This document shows positions 16,419 through 25,072 of a stretch of DNA of 55,806 nucleotides, one piece after another. Both the position numbers and the translations under genes were made by a program. The notes under the pieces were generated by a model that was not told the origin of the DNA, searched no databases, and worked only from the letters and a program-made list of their open reading frames with translations. Numbering within the stretch: the stretch's first letter is position 1; each line of letters opens with the position of its first letter. Source of the stretch: Polyangiaceae bacterium (GTDB lineage Bacteria > Myxococcota_A > Polyangia > Polyangiales > Polyangiaceae); the NCBI GenBank assembly GCA_020848455.1, contig JADLAB010000369.1:1-55806 (forward strand), in the 5' to 3' direction.

Positions 16419-17081
16419 GCAGGTGTAGTTGCCGTTCACATCGAAGCAGCGGCAATCCGGCGCCGAGTCCTGGCCGAGCAGGCACACGCTCTTGAGGGGG
16501 TCGTCGAGCTGCTCGGGCTGCACACACCCGAGCGCGCCGATCCGGATCGAGAACTGGTAGGGCGCGGTCTCGATGTCGATGTTGCCGAGCGTCTTGCCGA
16601 AGACGATGACCTCGGAGACCACCGTCTGGCCCGCGCCCGCCGCGAGCGCCGTGACGTCGAGCACGGGGGCCACCACGACCCCGTACCCGGGCGAGGTGCC
16701 GGTCCCCGGATCGGCGAAGCCGGTCGCGGGCACGACGAAGCTGGTGAGCTCGTTGCCGGCGAGGTCGAAGACGTGCACCTCGACCTCGGTGAACACGATG
16801 CGGTCCGTCTCCGGGCGCAGGAGGTCCGGGTCGCCGCGCGACACGAGCTGGTTGCCGACGAGCAGCGCCGCCATGTAGTCGCTGCGCAGGTTCGGGTCGA
16901 CCTGGCCCCAGGCGAGGGCCGTGGCCGACGCGTCCGAGGGCCAGGTGCAGTCGTCGGTGTTCATGGCCTGCACCTGGCGCACGAACGCGGACGCGTTGTT
17001 GTCCACGCAGCCCGTGGCGAGCGGCGCCGCGGCGAACAGCGCGAATGCGAGGCACGACTTGCCGACCCATCGAGTGACCAT
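16416..17081 (-). CDS. Predicted lipoprotein with cysteine-rich C terminus
   Basis: 221 residues; ATG preceded by AAGGGAG at eight bases. The signal peptide ends in a lipobox (LATGC at about 21-25), so it should be lipidated. The body contains beta-rich segments (TEVEVHVFDLAGNELTSFV, VVVAPVLDVTALAAGAGQ) and the last 40 residues contain five cysteines (GCVQPEQ, VCLLGQDSAPDCRCFDVNGNYTC), likely disulfide-bonded outside the cytoplasm. I do not recognise a family. Lineage-specific lipoproteins of this sort are frequent in Myxococcota (background knowledge). Confidence 0.65.
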   Translation of the reverse strand: MVTRWVGKSCLAFALFAAAPLATGCVDNNASAFVRQVQAMNTDDCTWPSDASATALAWGQVDPNLRSDYMAALLVGNQLVSRGDPDLLRPETDRIVFTEVEVHVFDLAGNELTSFVVPATGFADPGTGTSPGYGVVVAPVLDVTALAAGAGQTVVSEVIVFGKTLGNIDIETAPYQFSIRIGALGCVQPEQLDDPLKSVCLLGQDSAPDCRCFDVNGNYTC

Positions 17082-17147
17082 CGCGGTGCTCCCTTGCCTC
17101 GTGGGCCCGCGGCTGCGAACGCAGCCCGGCTCACCTGGCGACTACAA

Positions 17148-17177
17148 AGTGTACCGGACGAAGGGCCTCCCCGGCAA
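17148..17177 (-). promoter_or_regulatory. Candidate sigma-70-type promoter for the 16416-17081 lipoprotein
   Basis: On the minus strand TTGCCG (17177-17172), an 18-base spacer, and TACACT (17153-17148). Transcription would start near 17141, about 60 bases before the ATG. The region is visibly less GC-rich than its flanks. Sequence match only. Confidence 0.45.
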
Positions 17178-17243
17178 ATCTGCGACGGCCGACCAGCCGA
17201 AGGTGCGTACCGGCGGAACACGCCGAGTGCGGAGCCGAGCCCC

Positions 17244-20200
17244 TCAGCGCTGGGTGCGCGTGGTCCCGGGCTCGCGCCACAGCTCGGCCGGCACGGGCAC
17301 GCTCGGGTTGTAGCGGCAGCTCGCCGGGCGCCACTCGATGGCGTCGGGCGCGTCGGTGACGGGGCGGAACAGCCAGGCCTGGGCGAGATCCCCGCGGAGC
17401 ACCAGGCGCACCACGGTGGGCTCGCTGCCGAGCTGCAGGGCGTCGAAGGCGGCCACGCAGGGCGCGGTCGGCGTGCCGTGCAAGACGGCGCCGTCGGTGA
17501 TCAGGTGGTACTCGGTCGGGTCGCCCGCCGTCCCGACGACGACCACCGGGTGGCGCGTGCCCGCCGCGTACGGGGCCACGAGCCGCGGGGTCGCCTTGCG
17601 CTCGTCGGCGGTGCAGAAGCGGGGCGCGTCGCCGAGCTCTTCCTGGGTCGGCAACGCCACGGGCGCGCCGAAGGTGGCGTCGCCCCTGAACGGCGCGAAG
17701 TACGCCCACGGCCGCTCGTAGCTCTGGTCGCTCACGTGCACGGCGAGCCCCACCCGACCGCCCGCGTAGGTCCAGCGCGCGGTCGTGATCAGGCCGTCGG
17801 GCGCGGGCGCGGTGCGGAAGAACTGCGCCAGGCCGCCGCCGTCGAGCGGCGCGAGCGCGGTCGCCTGATCCTGACCGAGCCTCGCCACCGCGACGTGCTT
17901 GCCGTCGACCCACACGGCGTCGCCCGTCGTGTCGTACGGCGTCGCCGGCCAGTCCGGGTAGCCGAGGGGGTCGCCGTGCTTGCCGGCGTAGTCGACGAAG
18001 TACGTCTTCGGCGAGGTGTGGCTGGGTCGGTAGTACACGCCGCTCGGTGACACGCTGAGCAGCGCCCGCTCGAGCGCGGCGGGCGGGTTCGGCGTGGCGC
18101 CGTAGGCGTCGTAGTCGGGATGCACGTCGCCGATGTCGCCGAGGCCGGCCGCGTCGAGCGCCCCGCGCCCGACCTTGCCTTCCAGGTAGTTCACCCAGGC
18201 GAGCTCGACGCGCCCCGTGGGTCTGCCGAGCTCCCCCGGGGCCGCGCGCCCGAGCCGCACCCGCACCGCGGCGTAGCCCTCGAGCTGCGGGGACACGCCG
18301 TACGCCATCGACTTCGGGTCGGTGGTCGGCGCGAACAGCCGCTCCTGCGCGAGCTTGCCGTCCTGGCCCATGCTCGTCGCCGTGAGCTCGCCCGTCTGGC
18401 GCGTGTAGCGGAGCACGCTCCAGGCGCTGTCGCCGCGCATGGCGTCCGCCGCGGTCGGCAGCGCGTCCCCGCTCGCGTTGCGCTGCACGTCCGAGAGCAG
18501 CGTCCAGCCCGCCTTGTCGTCGAGCGTGCAGCTGATGGGGCTCCGCGACGCCGGCTCGGTGGTCACCTCGGTGTCGGGCGGTGCGAGGCGCGCGTAGCTG
18601 TCGCCCGCATCACCCCAGCCGGCGCGCGTCGCGCGCCCCGCGACGACGCACGCCCCCGCGCTGCAGCGGACGGCGAGCGGCTCCTCGAGCTCGTCCACGG
18701 TGAGCCCGAGCGGGGAAGGGGCCTCGACGAAGGTGGCGCCGCCGTCCTGCGACTCCCAGGCCTTGAGCTCGACCGGGTACTGGGAGCTCGAGCCCGTGAG
18801 CGCCAGCACGTACCGGCCGTGGCAATGGGCCGCGAGCGTCTCGTCCGGCAGGCGCACCGGGTTGCCGACCTGCCCGTCGCGGTCCGCGAGCGCGTACACG
18901 GGCGGATCGGTCTGAAGGAGCACGCCGAGCTCGCCGTCCTCGCCCGGGCACACCGCGCGCGGCACGTCGCTCTCCAGGTCCCAGTACACCGCCGACGGGT
19001 CGTCGCTCGGCGTCGGCGCGGGCAGCGGGCGCGACTCGAACGAGAGCCCGCCGTCGTCGGACACGTAGAGGCCGTAGCGGCTGTCCTTGGTGCGGCGCCC
19101 GAAGAAGTAGGCGCCGTGGCCGTCGGCCGAGAACGCGACGCCCGTCGGCGGCTGCATCAGGTCGGCCGTGTGGATCTCCGTCACGCGACCGGTCGGCGTC
19201 ACGTGGAGCAGGCTCCCCGAGCAGCTCGCGTCGCCCGCCACGCACGCGTTGCCGACGAGCGCCGCGTCGTCCGGTGCCAGCGCCAGGTCGAGCGCTTCGG
19301 GGTCGGGGGCCTGGACGTCGACGGCGTGGCGGAAGGTGCGCCCCTCGTCGCCGCTGTGCCAGAGCTCGACGACGGGCTCGCCCGACTGCTCGTCGGTCTT
19401 GGCGCAGCTGACGAGCACGTGCTTGCCGCTCGCGCCGAGCCGCATGCTGTAGCAGTCGGCGAAGTTGGAAGTCGGCAGCGCCTCGACCGTCGTTCTCACG
19501 TGGCCGGCGAGCAGGCGCCACGAGCCGTCGTCCTCGCGGCGGATCTCGTAGTAGCGCTCGCCCGTCAAGACGGCGCGCTTCTCGGCGATGGCGGCCGTGC
19601 TCGGCCCGCGCCGCGGCTGGTACGACACGTCGTCCTCCGCGGGGCCACTCGGCTGCGTGGCGCCGGGCGTGAACGTCGCGGCCTCCGGGTCGTAGCGCAC
19701 CGTGTCGACGACGCCCGCGATCCCGAAGCCGCCCTCGGCGGCGACGAACAGCTGACCGGCGCCGAGGTGCGGCGCCGTGCCGAGCGGGCTCCAGCTCACG
19801 CCCCGGTCGCGGCTGAGGTAGAGCGCCTCCGGGATCGACAGGCCGAGGAGGTTGCCGTGGGCGTCGGCCGCGACGTCGAAGAGGCGGGCGCCCACGCGCG
19901 CCTCGGACCAGGCGCGGCCCTCCTCGTTGCGCAGCACGCGACCGTCGGAGGTGAGGGCCACGAGCGCGTTGCCGGCGCCGACCACGCGCGGCAGCGGCTC
20001 GTGCGCGCGCAGCGCCTGCGCGAAGGGGCCGAGCGGCGTCTTCGCGGTGTACAGCGTGCCGCTCTGCCCCACGAACAGCCAGCGGTCGCTCCCGAGCCGC
20101 GCGGCCGAGCTCAGCGCCTCCGGCGCGCGGTAGGGCGTGGACTCGAGCGCCACGCTGCGGAGCTCGGCGCTGTCCGGATCGCTCGGCGCGGCGGGCACCA

Positions 20201-20435
20201 CGTCCGTGAGCCAGCGCTCGCCCCGGTCGCCGACGAGCAGACGCCGGCCGTCGTCGAGCCTGAGCGTGCCGAGCACCGACGCCACGCTCGACGGGTGGTA
20301 GCGCCACACGACCGGGGCCACGGCTGCCTCCACGCCGGGCTCGGGCCCGGGCGGCGGGGCGACCTGGGGTGGTGGCGGCGGTGCGGGGGCGCACGCAGCC
20401 GCGAGCGCGGCCAGTGCCAGCGATGCGCGTCGCAT
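17244..20435 (-). CDS. Large lipoprotein with Asp-box (BNR/sialidase-type) propeller repeats
   Basis: 1063 residues. The signal peptide ends in a lipobox (LAALAAAC, Cys near 15), followed by a Pro-rich stretch. At least four Asp-box motifs are visible (SRDRGVSWSPLG, SGDEGRTFRHAV, SDDGGLSFESRP, SQDGGATFVEAP), each matching S-x-D-x-G-x-[TS]-[WF], so the protein is built of beta-propeller blades as in sialidases, photosystem-stability factor and VPS10 proteins. No catalytic FRIP or Arg triad is recognised, so glycosidase activity is not supported. Probably a surface or periplasmic binding protein. Cysteines are scattered, e.g. VAGDASCSGS and VRCSAGACVV. ATG start has GGAG nine bases upstream. 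Confidence 0.75.
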   Translation of the reverse strand: MRRASLALAALAAACAPAPPPPPQVAPPPGPEPGVEAAVAPVVWRYHPSSVASVLGTLRLDDGRRLLVGDRGERWLTDVVPAAPSDPDSAELRSVALESTPYRAPEALSSAARLGSDRWLFVGQSGTLYTAKTPLGPFAQALRAHEPLPRVVGAGNALVALTSDGRVLRNEEGRAWSEARVGARLFDVAADAHGNLLGLSIPEALYLSRDRGVSWSPLGTAPHLGAGQLFVAAEGGFGIAGVVDTVRYDPEAATFTPGATQPSGPAEDDVSYQPRRGPSTAAIAEKRAVLTGERYYEIRREDDGSWRLLAGHVRTTVEALPTSNFADCYSMRLGASGKHVLVSCAKTDEQSGEPVVELWHSGDEGRTFRHAVDVQAPDPEALDLALAPDDAALVGNACVAGDASCSGSLLHVTPTGRVTEIHTADLMQPPTGVAFSADGHGAYFFGRRTKDSRYGLYVSDDGGLSFESRPLPAPTPSDDPSAVYWDLESDVPRAVCPGEDGELGVLLQTDPPVYALADRDGQVGNPVRLPDETLAAHCHGRYVLALTGSSSQYPVELKAWESQDGGATFVEAPSPLGLTVDELEEPLAVRCSAGACVVAGRATRAGWGDAGDSYARLAPPDTEVTTEPASRSPISCTLDDKAGWTLLSDVQRNASGDALPTAADAMRGDSAWSVLRYTRQTGELTATSMGQDGKLAQERLFAPTTDPKSMAYGVSPQLEGYAAVRVRLGRAAPGELGRPTGRVELAWVNYLEGKVGRGALDAAGLGDIGDVHPDYDAYGATPNPPAALERALLSVSPSGVYYRPSHTSPKTYFVDYAGKHGDPLGYPDWPATPYDTTGDAVWVDGKHVAVARLGQDQATALAPLDGGGLAQFFRTAPAPDGLITTARWTYAGGRVGLAVHVSDQSYERPWAYFAPFRGDATFGAPVALPTQEELGDAPRFCTADERKATPRLVAPYAAGTRHPVVVVGTAGDPTEYHLITDGAVLHGTPTAPCVAAFDALQLGSEPTVVRLVLRGDLAQAWLFRPVTDAPDAIEWRPASCRYNPSVPVPAELWREPGTTRTQR

Positions 20436-20502
20436 GTCGTGAAGCTCCGGCTGGGAGCTTTAGCAGGGGCCGCCCGCGAAGGCTTGGCGATTCGCGCGCG
20501 CG

Positions 20503-22269
20503 CTAGCGGCGCCAGCCGCGCTTGATGTCGAGCACGACGTGCCAGAACAGCCACAGCCCGCCCGAGCCGAGCAGCACCCAGGCGAGCGCGTCGTGGCCAC
20601 CCTGACCGACGAGCCAGGTGCCCGCGAGCAGGCAGGCGGCCACGATGACCCCGCCGAAGATGCGCCGCCCGAGGCGGTCCATCACGTGCGCCGCATCCGG
20701 GTCGCGCGCCTGGACCGTGAGCCGGCCGACGCGCAGGTCCTCCATGATCTCGCGCAGCTGCTGGGGCAGATCGTAGGCGGCGCTCGACAGCCGCTCGATG
20801 CCGCGCCAGATGTCGCCGGCGATCTTCTCGGGGGCGTAGCGCTTCTGCAGGAGCTGCAGGAAGTACGGGCGCGCCTCGCCGAAGACGTCGAGGTCGGGGT
20901 CGATCTCCTTGCCGACGCCCTCGATCGTCATGAGCGCCTTGCCGACGAGCAGGAAATCCGAGGGGATCTCGAGCCCGAACTTCGTGGCCCCGCGCACGAG
21001 GTCGGAGATCATCGCCGCGAGATCGATCTCCTTGAGCGGCTTGTTGAGGTACTTGTCCGAGAGCACGCTCACCTCGGAGCGGTAGGCGCGCATGTCGACC
21101 TTCTTCGTCGGCGTGCCGATGGCGTAGAGCGCGTCGGCGAGCGCCAGGTGGTCCTGCCGGACCGCGGCGATCATCATGTCGACCGTCTTGTCGCGCATCT
21201 CGGGCGACAGGCGGCCCACCATGCCGAGGTCGATGAGCCCGATGCGCGGCTCGGCGGGCTCGCCCGACATGATGATGTTGCCGGGGTGCGGGTCGGCGTG
21301 GAAGAAGCCGTCCTCGAACACCATCTTGATGAGGACGCCCGTCGCCGCCTTGGCGATCGTCGCGCCCTTGTGGCCGTGCTTGGCGATGGCGTCGTAGACG
21401 TTGTAGCCGTCGAAGAACTCCATCGTGAGCACGCGCTTGCTCGACGCCTCGCGGAACACGCGCGGGAAGTGGGCGTGCGGGTGACCCTCGAAGTTGCGCG
21501 CGAAGCGCCCGGCGTTGTCGGCCTCGAGGTTGAAGTCGAGCTCGCTCGTGATGGCGCGGTCGAACTGCTCGACGAGGGCGCAGGGCGAGTAGATGTGCGC
21601 CTCGGGGATGGTGCGCTCCACGAAGCGCGCGAGGCCGTGCAGGAGCTCGAGGTCGCGCGCCACCGTGTCGGCGACCCCGGGGCGCTGCACCTTCACGACG
21701 ACCTCGACGGGGCCCTCGGCCCGCTTCAGGGTCGCGCGGTGCACCTGCGCGATCGACGCCGCCGCGAGCGGCTTCTCGTCGAAGTGCTCGAACACCTCGT
21801 CGATAGGCGCGCCGAGTGACGACTCGACCGCGCCCTTGATCTGCTCGAAGGGCAGCGGGTTGACCTGGTCCTGGAGCTTCTTCAGCTCGCGGATCCAGTC
21901 CTCGGGCAGCAGGTCCGGGCGCGTCGAGGCGATCTGCCCGAGCTTCACGAAGGACGGGCCGAGGTCCATGGCGACGAGCCGCGCGCGCTCGGCGGTCGAG
22001 ACGCGCCGCTTGTCGTTGCCCTTCTTCTTCTTGCCCTTCTTGCCGGGCTCTTGGCGGGCGGAGCCGTCCGCGAGCTCGTCGTTCTCGTCCGCCGGCACGC
22101 CGGGGCCCTCCGCGCCCTCGGCGTCGTCGGGCGGTGGTCCCAGCTCCTTCGGTCGCTCCGTGCCGAAGCCGAGGCGCTGCGCGACGTCGGCGAAGCCGTG
22201 GCGCATCAGCACGAAGTAGATTTCGCGCAGCCTGCCGATGTCGCGCACTGCCGAGAAGACCGAGGCCAT
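20503..22269 (-). CDS. UbiB/AarF/ABC1-family atypical kinase
   Basis: 588 residues. The family's KxGQ motif is present as FVKLGQIASTRPDLLP, followed by ASIAQVHRA (Ala-rich nucleotide loop), SELDFNLEADNA (ExD motif) and the catalytic/metal segment DGFFHADPHPGN. Two hydrophobic helices near the C terminus (FGGVIVAACLLAGTWLVG and LAWVLLGSGGLWLFWHVVL) would anchor it in the membrane. UbiB-family ATPases support quinone synthesis or lipid handling. An unusual Lys-rich acidic/basic insertion (about 50-100, containing KKGKKKKGNDKRR) separates the N-terminal helices from the kinase fold. Gene neighbours do not include ubiquinone or menaquinone genes. Confidence 0.9.
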   Translation of the reverse strand: MASVFSAVRDIGRLREIYFVLMRHGFADVAQRLGFGTERPKELGPPPDDAEGAEGPGVPADENDELADGSARQEPGKKGKKKKGNDKRRVSTAERARLVAMDLGPSFVKLGQIASTRPDLLPEDWIRELKKLQDQVNPLPFEQIKGAVESSLGAPIDEVFEHFDEKPLAAASIAQVHRATLKRAEGPVEVVVKVQRPGVADTVARDLELLHGLARFVERTIPEAHIYSPCALVEQFDRAITSELDFNLEADNAGRFARNFEGHPHAHFPRVFREASSKRVLTMEFFDGYNVYDAIAKHGHKGATIAKAATGVLIKMVFEDGFFHADPHPGNIIMSGEPAEPRIGLIDLGMVGRLSPEMRDKTVDMMIAAVRQDHLALADALYAIGTPTKKVDMRAYRSEVSVLSDKYLNKPLKEIDLAAMISDLVRGATKFGLEIPSDFLLVGKALMTIEGVGKEIDPDLDVFGEARPYFLQLLQKRYAPEKIAGDIWRGIERLSSAAYDLPQQLREIMEDLRVGRLTVQARDPDAAHVMDRLGRRIFGGVIVAACLLAGTWLVGQGGHDALAWVLLGSGGLWLFWHVVLDIKRGWRR

Positions 22270-22324
22270 CGGCGCGTACTCTAACCCGAAACGGCGGGCG
22301 GCGGCCCAGTCCGAGCGCGCCGCC

Positions 22325-23725
22325 TCAGCGCACGCGCACGATCGTCGGTCGGTCGACGGGCGTCGGCAGCACGGCGGTAAAGCCGCCCGGCAGGCGCGGC
22401 AGCGTGAAAGCGAACAGGCGCGCCGCGTCGAGGGGGGCGAGGTTCACGCAGCCGTGGCTCCGGACGCGCCCGAAGGAGCGGTGCCAGTACGCGGCGTGCA
22501 GCCCGACCCCCTTCTTGAAGTACTGGACGTAGGGCACGTCCTCCATGCGGTAGTAGCGCGCGGCGTCCTCGTCCTCGAGGTTGTCCATCACGCTCGTGAA
22601 GAGCTTGATCCAGATGCGGTGCGTGCCCTGCGGCGTGGCGTTCGCGCTGCCCGCCGCTCCCTTGCCCGTCGACACGAGCGTCGCGAACACCGCCCGCTCT
22701 CCTTCGTAGGCCACGAGCGTCTGCGTCGCGAGCTCCACGTCGAGCCAGCGCTCGCCCTGCGCCACGTCGACCTCGGGCGGCGCCGGCGCACGCGTCGGCT
22801 GACGGAGATCGCGCGCCGCGAGCCAGCCGCCGTTCGCGTCCTCGAGGTAGCTGCCGCCGAGGCTCTGCGCGGTCGCGCGCACGCCGATGCGCGCGAAGCG
22901 CGGCAGGCTGCGGCCCGTGGCCACGAAGCCCGGGCCCGTGCGCGCGTAGACGGGCGCGCGCTCGCTGACGACCCACGCGACCGCGAGGCTTGCGGCCTCC
23001 GGATCCTCCAGTGCCGCCCCCTCGAAGGCGAGCGGGCTGGCGGGGTGGAGGTCGCGCATCGGCACCCACAGGCCGCGGTTGGTGTGCCCGTAGGCCTCGC
23101 GACCCAGCACCCGCTCGTCGACGAGCGCGACCGCGAAGCCGGGCTCGAGCTGCATCGCGGGCTCGCCTACGTCGACCTCGTCGAGGCGCGCGTAGGCGAA
23201 GCTGCCGCTGCCGTGGACGAAGTAGTAGCGGTACGGGAGCCCGTCGCCCGCGGCCGCGACCGGGAGCGCGAGCGCCGGCAGCGGCGCCGCCGGCGAAAGC
23301 TCGACCTCCGCGCCGCAGACCCACGCCTGGGCACCGACCTGCAACCAGACGTCGCGGCACCCCGGCCCGACGCGGGCGCCGAAGAGGGGCAGATGCGCGT
23401 GGCGCGCCGCCGAGCCGCGCCGTCGGGCGTCGCCGTCCGGCGCTGCGAGCACGGGCTGGTCGGCGAGCTCGACGCGCAGGCTCTGCGCCCACGGCGGCAG
23501 ACCCACGGCGTCCCAGGGTGGGAGGTGATCGTCGGCGCGCGGCGCCGCGACGGCCGACGCCCCGAGCCACTCGGGTGGCGCGTCGCCGGTGGGCCCCGCG
23601 GCGCGCGCCGGGTGCATGGCCACGCACAGGCCGAGCGCCGCGAGCGCGCAGCGAGCCGCGGTGCGTCGCGCCGTCGGGGTGGGTCGCCGGGGCCGCATCG
23701 GGTCACTCGCGCGGCGCCGCCGCAC
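22325..23725 (-). CDS. L,D-transpeptidase (YkuD fold), exported
   Basis: 466 residues if the GTG directly after the upstream stop is used; an ATG 27 bases later (23698) would give 457 residues and a normal signal peptide (ending HPARAA). The C-terminal third is a YkuD domain with the catalytic segment RSHGCVNLAPLDAARLF (Cys about 426) and the upstream substrate histidine region VPYVQYFKKGVGLHAAYWH. The middle holds SH3-like or wall-binding sequence with Trp/Tyr-rich strands. The family forms 3-3 peptidoglycan crosslinks or attaches proteins to the wall. It follows the FHA gene without a gap, so the two are probably co-transcribed. Confidence 0.87.
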   Translation of the reverse strand: MRRRRASDPMRPRRPTPTARRTAARCALAALGLCVAMHPARAAGPTGDAPPEWLGASAVAAPRADDHLPPWDAVGLPPWAQSLRVELADQPVLAAPDGDARRRGSAARHAHLPLFGARVGPGCRDVWLQVGAQAWVCGAEVELSPAAPLPALALPVAAAGDGLPYRYYFVHGSGSFAYARLDEVDVGEPAMQLEPGFAVALVDERVLGREAYGHTNRGLWVPMRDLHPASPLAFEGAALEDPEAASLAVAWVVSERAPVYARTGPGFVATGRSLPRFARIGVRATAQSLGGSYLEDANGGWLAARDLRQPTRAPAPPEVDVAQGERWLDVELATQTLVAYEGERAVFATLVSTGKGAAGSANATPQGTHRIWIKLFTSVMDNLEDEDAARYYRMEDVPYVQYFKKGVGLHAAYWHRSFGRVRSHGCVNLAPLDAARLFAFTLPRLPGGFTAVLPTPVDRPTIVRVR

Positions 23726-24970
23726 CTACTCCCAGGCGAAGCGCAGCTCGTGGTCGCAGATGTTGAAGACGTCGCCGCCCGACACGAGCTTGCGCTGCAG
23801 GCGCTGGCCCTGGAACTCGATGCCGTTGGTCGAGCCCATGTCGACCATGAAGAACTGGCCGTTGACGCACTCGATCATCGCGTGCTGGCGCGAGACGTTC
23901 GGGTCCTTGATGGTGAGATCGCTCGACTGCTTGCCGCGCCCGATGATGAACCGGTCCTTGTTCACCTCGTGGCGCTGGCCGCGGTAGTAGAGCACCAGCC
24001 GCCCGCCTGCGGGTGCCGGGGTACCGGGCGGCGGCGGCGGCGCGAGCGGGACGAGCCCGCCCGGTCCGATCGGCTGGCCGTGGAGGGGCGCGGCCTGCAT
24101 GGGAGCGGGCGCGGGCATCGGGGCCGGCGGTGGCGGTGGCATGCCGACCTGTCCCGGCCCGCCGTACGGGCGAGGCGCCGCCATGCCCGGGTGCTGAGCC
24201 GGTGGCCCCGGCGGAGGCGGCGGCGGAGGCGTGTGCGGGCGCGGCGAAGCCGGCGCCGCCGGGGCGCGGAAGCCACCGCCCGGCGGGCCCGGAGGCGGTG
24301 GTGGGGGCGCGCTCATCCCGGGCGCGGGCGGCGGCGGAGGTGGTCCGGGCGGCCGCGGAGCGCCCGGCATCGGGCCAGCCATGGGCCCCCCGGGTGGGCG
24401 CATCGCCGGTCCGCCCATGGTGGCGGGTGGCTTCGGGGGCGGCGGGGGCGCCATCGACGGGGGCCGGGGCGGCGGCGGCGCGGGCGGCATGCCCGGGCCA
24501 CCCATGGGCTTGGGAGCGCCGGGGGGCGGCCCGGCGTACGGGCCCTGCGGCGGCGGCGGCGGGGGCGCCATGCCCATCGCCTGCGGCTGGCCGTACGCGG
24601 GGGCGTGCGGCGCCATCGGTGCGGGCGGTGGGGGTGGCGGCGGGGCTGCCGCGGCGTGGGCGGCGGGGGGCGGCGGCGCGGCGACCGGTGGGGCCGGGAC
24701 GTGCGGCGCGGCCGCGACCGGCATCGGCGCGGGGGCGGCGTGGGGCGCGCCCTGCTGCCACGAGGACTGCGGTGGCGGCGGCGTCTCGACGCGTGACGGG
24801 AAGGGCGTCCGGCCGCCGTACGTGCGTTGCCGCGCGTACTGCTTCATCGCCTCGTTGATGAGGTAGTCGACCGAGCACTCCAGGTCGCGGGCCATCTGCT
24901 CGAACGTGTCCCACAACACGTCGCGGCACTGGAACGTGCGTGCGCTCTTCTTGTTCGGGTCCCCGCTCAT
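23726..24970 (-). CDS. Ribbon-helix-helix-like N terminus, proline-rich linker, FHA domain
   Basis: 414 residues from the ATG at 24970 (an ATG 15 bases upstream is also possible). Residues 1-55 (ARTFQCRDVLWDTFEQMARD, then CSVDYLINEAMKQYARQR) look like a ribbon-helix-helix fold. About 230 residues of Pro/Gly/Ala/Met low-complexity follow. The last 95 residues are an FHA domain: LYYRGQRHEV, IIGRGKQSSDLTIKDPNVSRQHA (conserved GR, S, xxH) and MVDMGSTNGIEFQG (NG). FHA binds phosphothreonine, so this may link Ser/Thr kinase signalling to DNA or to the cell wall gene downstream. The linker is coded by GC-rich repeats and is a likely site of length variation. Confidence 0.85.
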   Translation of the reverse strand: MSGDPNKKSARTFQCRDVLWDTFEQMARDLECSVDYLINEAMKQYARQRTYGGRTPFPSRVETPPPPQSSWQQGAPHAAPAPMPVAAAPHVPAPPVAAPPPPAAHAAAAPPPPPPPAPMAPHAPAYGQPQAMGMAPPPPPPQGPYAGPPPGAPKPMGGPGMPPAPPPPRPPSMAPPPPPKPPATMGGPAMRPPGGPMAGPMPGAPRPPGPPPPPPAPGMSAPPPPPPGPPGGGFRAPAAPASPRPHTPPPPPPPGPPAQHPGMAAPRPYGGPGQVGMPPPPPAPMPAPAPMQAAPLHGQPIGPGGLVPLAPPPPPGTPAPAGGRLVLYYRGQRHEVNKDRFIIGRGKQSSDLTIKDPNVSRQHAMIECVNGQFFMVDMGSTNGIEFQGQRLQRKLVSGGDVFNICDHELRFAWE

Positions 24971-25072
24971 GGCTACCGCTTCCATTCGATTTCGCGTCCG
25001 TTTGCGCCTTCGCGCGAGCGCTCGTGGCCAGGGTGTGTCGTCATCTGCAGCTCTGCACCTGCGCTGTCGTCC

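Noticed and set aside
17244-20435. Calling the Asp-box lipoprotein a sialidase
   Set aside because: Only the Asp boxes are seen; the catalytic arginines and the FRIP motif are not recognised.
23970-24780. GC-rich repetitive DNA that might be taken for a minisatellite or CRISPR-like array
   Set aside because: It codes for the proline/glycine linker of the RHH-FHA protein; repeats are irregular codon repeats with no regular spacer.
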